From the NCBI GenBank assembly GCA_034698045.1, contig JAQGAU010000833.1, positions 1 to 23,386 on the forward strand: DNA of 23,386 nt. The letters run 5' to 3'. This document shows, one piece after another, positions 10,585 through 19,420 of the stretch. The notes beneath the pieces are model-generated. The model worked only from the letters and a program-made list of their open reading frames with translations. It searched no databases and was not told where the DNA came from. Position 1 is the first letter of the stretch; each line of letters begins with the position of its first letter. Origin of the DNA: Paramacrobiotus richtersi (Eukaryota; Tardigrada; Eutardigrada; Parachela; Macrobiotidae). A program made the translations under genes and the position numbers.

Positions 10585-11482
10585 GAACTACGGTTTTTGT
10601 TTGTTTTCCGTTTGTTCTTATGAGGCAAAATACACAAGATAACGTACCCGAAAGAAAACCGATTACAGGTGGAACCGTGGGAATGCACAGAATAATTGTT
10701 ATCTGTGAAAACGCGGCTGCTGGAGTCGTCCGTTATCGCGCCATGTTCGGCATGTTCTGCATGAGCTCCTTTAATCACATTCACAAGACCGATCATCTAC
10801 GCCTGCGTTTTTGAACAGAAAGTTTTGTATTTATATTCTGCTCACTGCTATGAACAACAGAAAGTATGATCTGTAAAATAAGTGTATTATTATTAAATCC
10901 ATTTTCCGTATATTCGTGCTTTTTCGACATGCAGCAGAACTGATTAAACTGTGCATACTGCTCAAGAAAGAAGCGCTTCGAAGCGCATTCATTTCTCTTA
11001 TGCTTCTCTACGTACGTGTCTTGCTTCGCTTCGGTCATTCAGTGCCTGCAATCAGCGAGTGCACTTTCCTAGTTTACACTTTACAGCCCTTATTGCATGC
11101 ACACTGGCTGTTATGCAAGTGGTGTTTGCTAAGGCGAAGACGCTCGCTTGTAAGTGAGAGAACGATTTCATTGTTTACTCTACACACAGTAAAGATATAG
11201 AGCAGAAAATGTAATTGTCCTCTTGATTACTAGCGAGCAAGTTCGGTAGACGGTTATCGCGGCTAGCTTTGACCGCGAATATTTTTTCAGCAGCAGGGAT
11301 TTATTGGGATTCGAAAGCTAGGTTAGAAAGAGAATGAAAATTCCTGTTTACTGTTGAAAACTTAGTTCAGGAAAAACGCGGTCAATCTAGGTGCGCTGGT
11401 TAGAAAGCTGCTTGGTGGTTGGTACATTTAGTACAACATAATACTAAATATTATCGTACCTAATCAGGTTGTTTTTCCACAG

Positions 11483-12065
11483 GCTACAAAACGTGACCTG
11501 CAGAATCCGACATGGCAACAAAATATTCCTTGTCGGCGGACCATCTAACCAACCAACACAATGGCGATTCGTCAACTGTTTTGACACCAGAACGGGAAAA
11601 TGGAGCAACCTTCCAGCGTTACCAGTTGAGCGGCAGGATTTCGGCATGGCAGTATCAGCGGGGTACCTATACGTCCTGGGTGGACGTAATGCTAGTACGA
11701 AAAATGAACGACTAAAGTCATGCCTGCGGCTTAACCTGAAACCTGGCGGTAAATGGACTTGGGAAGAAGTGGAGCCGCTTCCACAAGCCAGAGCTGGTCA
11801 CTGTGCATTTACTTTTAACAACCACATTTACGTATACGGTGGTTTGGTTTGTGGTGACACTTTGTCGCGTACCATGGAGAGGTATGATCCCAAGAAGGAT
11901 AAATGGTCCCTGGTCAGCTACTCGGACGAAGATACCAGAGATCACAGCGGAGTGTATTTCTCGCGCGTACTGCATACATCAAAATCAGAGGCGGCTCGCA
12001 CAGTGAGGGGGGTGGGGAACCTCGCCGTCCGCTCCGCCAGGTCAAAAATCACAAAAAAGTGCTAA
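11483..12065 (+). CDS. Kelch-repeat protein exon, gene incomplete, end rewritten by a MITE
   Basis: After a good splice acceptor (TTGTTTTTCCACAG, ending 11482) the frame runs from the third base of a split codon to TAA at 12065. Three kelch blades show the double-glycine signature, with IFLVGG, LYVLGG and IYVYGG, each followed by the expected basic or acidic turn and a tryptophan strand (GKWSNL, KWTWEEV, DKWSLV). RAGHCAF and RQDFGMAV are the usual strands before the GG motif. Such propellers bind proteins, often as substrate adaptors of Cullin-3 ligases, and normally have five to seven blades, so this exon is only part of one. No BTB or BACK domain and no start codon were found upstream. The last 26 codons (from about 11985) lie inside the MITE. 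The locus may be a gene with exons I missed or a gene fragment. Confidence 0.68.
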
Positions 12066-12223
12066 AAAACGGCCAAAAAGAAAAGTTGAAAAATATTGCA
12101 AAATTTTCCCCAAACAATGGAAAAAAGGCCGCCAAAACCAAAAATTTTTCGTCCACGCCAGGCGCGTCCGGAACGGGCGTGAATTTTTTCACGTCAGCAC
12201 GTCCCCCCCTCGCGCCGCCACTG
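11986..12223. mobile_element. hAT-like MITE, 238 bp, inserted in the kelch exon
   Basis: Terminal inverted repeats are CAGAGGCGGCTCGCA on the left and CAGTGGCGGCGCGAGG (reverse complement) on the right, a typical hAT start CAG-N-GGCGG. The element is flanked by an eight-base duplication, ATCAAAAT at 11978-11985 and ATCATTAT at 12224-12231, matching at six of eight positions. Eight bases is the hAT duplication length. The interior is A-rich and has no transposase, so it is non-autonomous. The decayed duplication suggests an old insertion. Confidence 0.88.
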
Positions 12224-13104
12224 ATCATTATGAATGTCTTTCAAACCCGCATGCTGTTACTGAAGGTTACCTTCCTCAGCTTGTTGTTTTTTGCACAACA
12301 TTGTTAAAATGCTCCAGACTCGTGATAACAGTTTTTTTGTGTCTGTGTTTTTCGTTTGCGTTACTTTCCATTTTCCAGTGTTAGTTTTACTGTTAGAGAT
12401 TCGTGCATGTTTGGTTCAGTTTACTAGTAAAGTTGCTAACTATTTTTGACTGTTTCTTGTGCGCCCTTGAATATGTATCTATTTCGCTTTCGGTTCGTGA
12501 CTAGATGATAGTTTATTGTTATTGATATATACAGTACATTGGAATGGATTTATGGTTGAGTTTCTCTAGCAATGACATGTTAGATAGTCACAGTTCGAAT
12601 TTTAGCACTTTTTATATATGCGACCTGACACGGCAACTAAAAACAAAACTCACAAATCTAACGATTTTGTAAACTAAATTATTCGTCAGGTTTTCGGAAA
12701 ATGCTGATAAACTGCTTCGTTCTCGGACAACTGCTAGCGCTATACTGCGTATGCCGTCTCTGATTATCATACTGACACAGTATGTGACACATGCCAACTC
12801 CTGCAACAGGTGGTACAAAACATGTTAGAGAAAAAGCACATAAAAGTAATGTTGTGCTTGTGGACATTTCACGATTTTCGCGACACGTGAGCCAATCCAC
12901 GTTAACGGTTTTTTGCAGTACAGCGTTGTACTGGTGTTGCACTCGTTTGGAGACACTATACGTCAGTATTTTTTTGAAATTGGCGGCTACGCAAAATCAG
13001 GTCAGAAATTAGGTTGTACATTCAGTACAGTGACATATAGTACGCCACCGTTTCCTTACCATTACGATGTTTATACAAAAAAAGTGAAGTGAATAAAGTG
13101 AACA

Positions 13105-13125
13105 ATTCACAAAAAGTTTGTGAAT
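13105..13125. repeat. Perfect 9-bp hairpin with 3-base loop
   Basis: ATTCACAAA at 13105-13113 pairs exactly with TTTGTGAAT at 13117-13125 around the loop AAG. It is followed by an AATAAAATAAAA tract, so it resembles a transcript 3' end on the plus strand. No gene was identified for it. Confidence 0.7.
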
Positions 13126-14225
13126 AAAATAAAAACAAAAAGGGTAAAGCAATGAACGTCGACAATAGTATACAGTAGTAGTGTTCGTAGTGTAGTAGTA
13201 GTAGCGTACCTTAGTAGTGCACTGTCCTTACTTTACTGCTGCGTACCCTATAACATTAATGATAACCCACAAATAATGTCCCACAGGCGGAAGCACTATA
13301 CCGCAAGTTTGCCTAACTCGCACCACTCCAGCTTCTACCTTGGAGTTTCATTCCGCTAACTTTCTGGAATAATTATGTAATGCCCACGGCGATCTGTAAA
13401 TTAGGCGGACGATTCCGTGAGCCAAATTTGCTCCCGTTTCAAACATGTGGTACTCGGGAACTGTGTCTTGATCTCATTATAAGAGCCCGTTCATGTTGAA
13501 TTTTACCTTGTAGCTTCTACCTGGACAGGCGTGGTCTGAGTAGAAATCAGATGCTATTGTAGGGCAACATTTTGCGTCTATGCAGTTTTCTGTGCTAACG
13601 CTAGCCCCGCTAACGTAGGTTGACAGAAAGTAGCAGACTGACATGAACAGCATTCACTACCGAAAGTGTACTACACAGCTGCTACCATAGACCAAATGGT
13701 TAAGCACGGTAGTAGTCGCATTGGGCTCCTAATCCCAATACAAGTGATGGCAAAGAATGCAAAATGCGAACAGTGAAAACATATATATCGTAGAACAAAT
13801 GGTACCATGTTATTATATTCAGTGCACGGTACATCAACCATATATAATTCAGTGTACATACGGTATGTCGTGCATAGACCATGTATTATGTACAATGCAT
13901 AGATGGAACAACAGCATACATTAACGGAGTAATATACGTACGTTATCAGCGTACATTATCAGCATACACTAAATAAAAATTTACCGTGCGGCGTTGAACT
14001 GACTGCGCTATGCATCACATATAACCACCGTAGTAAAGTTTCTGTGTAGCATTCGGCTGAATATCTGCATTGTAATATTTATAATAGTGCCAGCGAGAGA
14101 TATATTTATCTGCGAGATTTTACGACGGTGTACAGATATAATACACATAACGCACTCAGAGAAACCTATAAGCGAATAATTATTCGGTTTGTAACACATA
14201 AGAGCATAAAGCTTTTGTAAAATAA

Positions 14226-14715
14226 ATGTACATCTTATTATATAGATGTACCGGGTACATATATGTACAAATTACTAAACAATGTGAAAACAAACTAAGC
14301 AACACTGAACAATGCAAATGGCGGATCAGCATAATGTGGAATATAATTATATACTACGTTAGAGTCTAGAATTATGTTGATCCCCCGTAGGGAGAAAATT
14401 GTCTAATTACTAATTATCTGTAATGTAGTACATCTATATGATTATTATTATGTAAGTTTAATTTGTGTACACTTGTTTGGCCGATGCACGTACGACTACG
14501 AACATCTGTAGCCCGCATATCTATACTATGATTTCCGTGTTTACTTTATTCTCACTTTGTGCGCTTTGTGTGACAAGGTGTACGCACATCTATCAGTCGT
14601 ACATCTATATAAAAATAATAATTGTGATACGTTCAATAATTATTCATGTACGACGCGTACGTACATCTATTGCCCGTTTTATATCTATATACCTATTAAT
14701 GATATGTACATCTAA
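14226..14715. repeat. Cluster of dispersed TACATCTA-like motifs
   Basis: The motif GTACATCTA or a close variant occurs at about 14226, 14428, 14500, 14584, 14599, 14661 and 14706, with ATATCTATA variants at 14515 and 14680 and an opposite-strand copy (TAGATGTAC) near 14243. Spacing is irregular, so it is not a simple tandem satellite. The surrounding sequence is rich in GTAC and TATA words. Confidence 0.6.
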
Positions 14716-15376
14716 TTTATGCACAATGTATGAGGCAGCCGCTTCTGGTACCGGTAACAGCTGCCGTTGTTGTTGCCTAAATTTAGTATATGTTTATACG
14801 AACGTCTTACAATTAATGTTCTAGAAACTCGCAAGATGAGATCCGTATCATTCCAGTGCAGGTCCGCAATCTGCTTGTGAGCTATACTGTATTATTATCA
14901 TTATTAAGTCACAAGAGCGGATAACCCGGCATTCTGGGACTTGAACATCCGGTCGAAACAGTAAATGAATGTGTACTATACTAATAGATCAGCAGAGAAA
15001 ATCGATCACATATGGTTTCATCGAAATTAATAACGCAAAGCAAATTTTAAAAAACCAATACTTCCGGAATTCAGAAGTTTGAAGTTAACATTTAGAATAA
15101 ACTTGAAAAGTTCCTTCAGTCACATCACAAACGTTCTTTCTCCAATTTTCTTCGCCGTTCTGTAGATGTACCTGTACTTACACCGTAGGTTTTTCGAGTT
15201 TCGAGGGGCAACTGTACTTACGCGCCTGATTTTTGGAAGCAGACATTTTACGAGCTTTCCTACGTAGTTATATATTATTGGAAAACAACATTCTGCTAAT
15301 TTCTTATAGTTACCGTTTCAGGAAAATATTGATTTGCTAATTGTCGCTGATATGAGTTACAAAATAATAAGCTCAG

Positions 15377-15413
15377 CTTGCTACCAGGTACTGCACGGAC
15401 ATGTGGTAGCAAG
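15377..15413. repeat. Perfect 10-bp hairpin with 17-base loop
   Basis: CTTGCTACCA at 15377-15386 is followed after 17 bases by its exact reverse complement at 15404-15413. It sits in non-coding sequence about 600 bases before the transporter start. Confidence 0.75.
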
Positions 15414-16014
15414 GAGTGGTTTGTGTTAATCATACTAAAAATCTCTGGTTGGGCAGCTGACGGTACTGGAAATGTTCAAGCAGCCGTTCTCTAAAATTCA
15501 GCCCTTATAACCGCATGTAAAGAAACAAAACCAAAAGTGAGACACATCAGCACAGGTTTACAACCACTTGTCGGGTATATTGGACTGGTTAAAATGGAAA
15601 AACAGTACATCTGATTATCGTTCCGGATGGCGCACAAGGACAAGACACTTCTGTTTGCGAAATGCCGTGCACTGTTACAGCTGTTTACAAACATTTACAC
15701 AAACTTCCGTTATACAAACGGAAAGCCAAGTCCTCACCGGTCAGCGTAAACATAGACGTTCCAGGGGTACTTTTCAATAGGCCGCTTTCTTTTACAAACG
15801 AACACGCGCGGAACGACTTCTTTGACCTCAGGACACTGCCTGGACCGACAAGACCGGTTACCAATATTTTATGCAAATGCATAGTTATTCCTCTCTGGTG
15901 ACTTTACTTGTCACATTGACATAACGGAAGCGAAGCTCGTTGATACAGTCGTACAGTAAAGTAACATCAAGCGATGTTCTAAAGTTTTATAACGGTTACT
16001 GACCAGAAAAAGGA

Positions 16015-18611
16015 ATGGTGGCGGTCAGCTTCGAGATGGATTCGAAGTCCGAAAGGGCCTCGATCCGGCGCCGTAGCACGATGAAGCACACCTCGTCCAC
16101 GGAAGACCTGCTATCGGCCGAAACGGCTGAAGTGAATGTGGATGCTTTACCAACTTATTATACTGCCCTACGGATGATGCCGCTGGCCGTTCTGCTGTCA
16201 CTGTCCGGAGGAATCGCCGGACCAGTTGGTCCGGAGCTGTACAAAATGAGAGTACGTATATGCCTGCATGACCCATATAGTGGCACATAGTGATTTCAAG
16301 GCAGTCGTCCAAAATTAACATTCGGCTTTGTTTCGCAGACATGTGAAGCTGAACTGAATTTCACCCGCGAGATCTGTACCAATCTGCACAACTACGCCCT
16401 CGAAGCACGGGAAGTTCAAAGGGTCACCTCCCATTTGAACATGTATGACACCTTGATTGGCAGCCTGCCCGCCATGTTTTTCTCTCTGTTCTTGGGTAAG
16501 TAAAGTACTGGCAGTTTCCGCAGCAACATGTTCGATTCTGGTGTCGAAAAGCGTAAGCCGATATCTCTCTTGTACAGATATGGAATTGCTAGAGCTTGTG
16601 CACCGTAGGTTCATGGAGCGATGAATACGGACGCAAACTTCTGATGCTGCTGCCCGTTGTTGGTTTGGCGTTGTCCAGCGGTTTCACGTTAATGTTCACG
16701 TACATCCATATATCGCCGTACTACCTACTGATCGGCACTCTGATAATGGTGAGGTATTTGTTACAATCATCAGTGTAATTGCTTAATACATGTGTACGAA
16801 TACCGTATACAGATAAAGGTCAATGCAAATTACTTGACATTCGTTTTTCGTCATACGAAACACGGTCGTCCGATACAGATAATAACAATAATTCATTTTT
16901 TCAGTTTTAACGAATAATGCGTACGAACATGGTCTATAAAGAAAGTAGCTTCCGTTTTAGCTTTGCCTAACGTTCCCACTAATCCCGTGTTTTAGGTGAA
17001 ATAAGTCTGGCAGTTGGGTGCTAATTTGACACAGAATTATCCTCACAACTGTGAGATTAGTAAGCAACGTTCACGGGAGGCATTCACCATTTTTTAAACT
17101 TTCTTATATTTAGGCTTCAGCCGATGGAGGGATTCTGATTTCCACCGCACAGTACAGTTATATCGGAGACTACACAAGCGACACCAATCGTTCCGCCAAC
17201 TTTGCCATTATAGACGCCATATCGGCTCTGATATCAGTGGGCGGCACAGCGTTAAGTGGTCAGCTGATGATTTACGGCGAGTCTGTGCCGTTTTACGTGG
17301 TCATCAGTCTGCATGTCTGCGCCTTTCTGTATGTGCTGTTCTTCATCCATGAATTGCGGACGTTTAAAAGTCTTAGCCAGAGTAAATTCAGCGATATCGT
17401 CACGTTGGAACGGGTGAAGGACAGCTGGCGGACACTCGGTAGACGACGACCCGGGCATAATCGTTTGTTCTTGCTGTTGACGATAGGATCCATTGTCCTG
17501 TTCTGCATTTGTGTTGTTGGTAAGTCTGTGTTTGCAGAATGCGTTTCGCACCAACAAATTTCCACAGCTAAACGCGGATGACATTTTTTGGCTATTATTA
17601 ATTTTGAGACGAGCTTCGTAAAAAACTGTGCTCTATAACAACAAAAACAACAATATTGCCAATGATGAAGTCTTAGATAAATGAAAACTGAAAAAAAGTG
17701 TCCATAGCATGTGCATTTAAACTATAGAATGTGACAGATATTGGGATAACTTGTCCAGCTACCTTTTACTTTTATAGGTGACATGTCTATAACTCAGCTC
17801 TACTTGGAATTCGCGCCCTTCAACTGGTCCTTCCAACACTATACATTATACATGACCGTAACCGGCGTTCTTGATAGTGTGGTCATGGTGTTGGCCAACA
17901 TCGTTCTAAGCCGATTCTTCACCATTTCGGACACGATGTTGGGCACGGTTTCCTCGTTTTCGGCCATTGCGCATCTGCTGCTCTATGGGATCGCCAGTAG
18001 TAGCGTGTTTGTAGCGAACAGCAGTGTCATCATTTATATCGCTGCTGGCGTCGGTGTGCTAAAGTAAGTATGCAAATCGATCCACCTGGGTCCATGGCTC
18101 CATGGCTAAAACCATAACGTGTGCTTATGTGCTGTATGGTACAACCAAACAATCTTTATTAAATAGTAATACTGCTAAAACTAATTTCTTTATAAACTCT
18201 CGTACCATAGTTCAGCAATACATAGGTCCACCACGACTTGGTCTTACATTTTCTACTCCTAAATTATTATTTTCTTTATTGATCAGGATGTTAGGCTCGG
18301 TCGCCATTAAATCCGTGATCATCAGCTTGATTGACCGCGACGAAATCGGCAAGGTCATGTCCACGATGATGTCCCTGGCGTCCATGGCGCCTTTCCTGGG
18401 CGTTACCATCTTCACCAATATCCTGACTCATACCAATGACTGGTGGCCTGGATTTTGTTTCGTTTTGGGATCCTGTCTGGCTCTGCCGGTTGTGGCGGTT
18501 TTCCTCGTGTTTCACATTATTAAGAAACGGCAGGCAAAGAAAGATCTTGACGCTGAAGCACTGGGTGCTGTGTACCATGTTGACGACGCGTCAGTAAAGA
18601 TGAAGATTTGA
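16015..18611 (+). CDS. SLC46 / proton-coupled folate transporter-like MFS transporter, six exons
   Basis: Exons: 16015-16251, 16339-16495, 16609-16748, 17114-17519, 17778-18063 and 18287-18611. All introns are GT-AG and phases agree at every junction (0, 1, 0, 1, 2), giving 516 residues, close to the usual 450-500 for SLC46. About 45 polar N-terminal residues precede a first membrane segment (MMPLAVLLSLSGGIAGPVGP). An extracellular-type loop follows, with a cysteine, an NFT glycosylation site (from N85) and a KxxEVQRVTSH-like stretch placed as in SLC46. The MFS signature GSWSDEYGRK lies at 132-141 between segments 2 and 3. Further hydrophobic segments follow, and the protein ends in a basic then acidic cytoplasmic tail. 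The family moves folates or related organic anions with protons across plasma or lysosomal membranes; the substrate here is unknown. The N-terminal region has RRRSTMKHTSSTEDLLSAE, with an LL sorting-like motif. It is convergent with the calpain gene downstream. Confidence 0.84.
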
Positions 18612-18748
18612 TAACAAGAAAATATGTTGGTAACATATTGCGAGTTTCCTGCCGTCATAATCATGTAATCCGGTTCAAGATCACTGTACGTAGCTCGCTC
18701 GCTCCTGCGAATGATAAAAACCATTCGGATATGTTGCGAATATGATGA

Positions 18749-18754
18749 ATTAAA
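18749..18754 (+). terminator. Possible polyadenylation signal of the transporter (ATTAAA)
   Basis: ATTAAA lies 138 bases after the transporter stop codon. A canonical AATAAA on the same strand occurs only at 19289-19294; if that one is used, the transcript would overlap the calpain 3' end. Confidence 0.35.
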
Positions 18755-19200
18755 ACTTGCAGCTCCGAGAAACCACGTAAACTGCGGAGAACAGTCCCAA
18801 TTCCGAAAAATTCAGCAGACAACCAGCAGACATTGCTAAGCAGGTTGCTGCTTCGTCCGGAGAGTTGGTTTGATAAATTTAATGACGACCATTACAATTC
18901 GATCAATGACAGATGCAGCACGTCTGGACACAGACCGGAATCGGAGCTAATAGCCTGACAGTTGTATTTTCCCGCTGGTTGAGATACAGATACACAGACG
19001 CACGTGATTGTGTTGAAAACAGATCGTTAAGCAGTGGTCATTTCGACTCGAACTGAGGCGGCTGCGCATAACCGACCCGGCTATGGCTATGTCGAAGATG
19101 ATTACTTGCGAGCGGGGAAGTGCTTAGTGTCTATCCCATGGACAGCGGCTGCTACCGTATAAGTTAATTAAGACACACATCTCGTACATAATCGACGATT

Positions 19201-19206
19201 TTTATT
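19201..19206 (-). terminator. Possible polyadenylation signal of the calpain gene (AATAAA on minus strand)
   Basis: TTTATT on the plus strand reads AATAAA on the minus strand, 215 bases after the calpain stop codon. It is the canonical hexamer at a suitable distance. Confidence 0.5.
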
Positions 19207-19420
19207 CACAAGTCAGTATGTCATAAACTTTTGAACCGAGTATCGCTGGATGCCGAGCCCGCATCGCGGTCCATACACTTTGGTTTACAATAAACGTCAC
19301 TTTTAAGGCAAAAGGCCTGTACAGACATCACATTTCACAATATACGAAAAACATTTTTTAACCGGAATTGAGAAAGAGGAACTGGAAAACACCTTGAGCA
19401 CAGAGAGTATTCGCTGGGGT

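Larger units (their letters stand above)
8983..11482. other. Intergenic region, possible LTR-like remnant and small repeats, no gene
   Basis: No gene is seen. An AT-rich block at about 9060-9200 followed by GTGATCCCGACGGCCCCGAC near 9227-9246 resembles the end of an LTR running into its primer-binding region, but no second LTR or internal genes were found, so this is only a hint. Small repeats in this interval are listed separately. A perfect 14-base palindrome GCGCTTCGAAGCGC lies at 10973-10986. Confidence 0.35.
12232..16014. other. AT-rich gene desert between the kelch exon and the transporter
   Basis: No convincing gene is seen in 3.8 kb. It holds GTA-rich simple sequence at about 13167-13215, two perfect hairpins, and a cluster of TACATCTA-like motifs, listed separately. 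A 79-codon open frame at 15662-15901 (+) has no recognisable domain and is not called. The region before 16015 presumably contains the transporter promoter. Confidence 0.4.
18612..19420. other. Convergent intergenic region, 3' ends of two genes
   Basis: The transporter stop at 18611 and the calpain stop at 19421 face each other across 809 bases. The interval probably holds both 3' untranslated regions and no separate gene. Possible polyadenylation signals are listed separately. Confidence 0.6.

Noticed and set aside
10916-11200. Leucine-rich open frame upstream of the kelch exon
   Set aside because: It lacks kelch or BTB features, no donor joins it in phase to 11483, and overlapping frames there are equally open.
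13688-13735. tRNA-like stretch with an A-box-like TAGACCAAATGGTTAAG and a TTGGG...CCCAA stem around CTCCTAA
   Set aside because: No B box follows and no acceptor stem pairs, so it is at most a degraded tRNA-derived remnant.
15662-15901. 79-codon open frame with fairly protein-like composition
   Set aside because: No recognisable domain, no clear splice sites and no partner exon. It could be an exon of an unseen gene, but the sequence does not show it.
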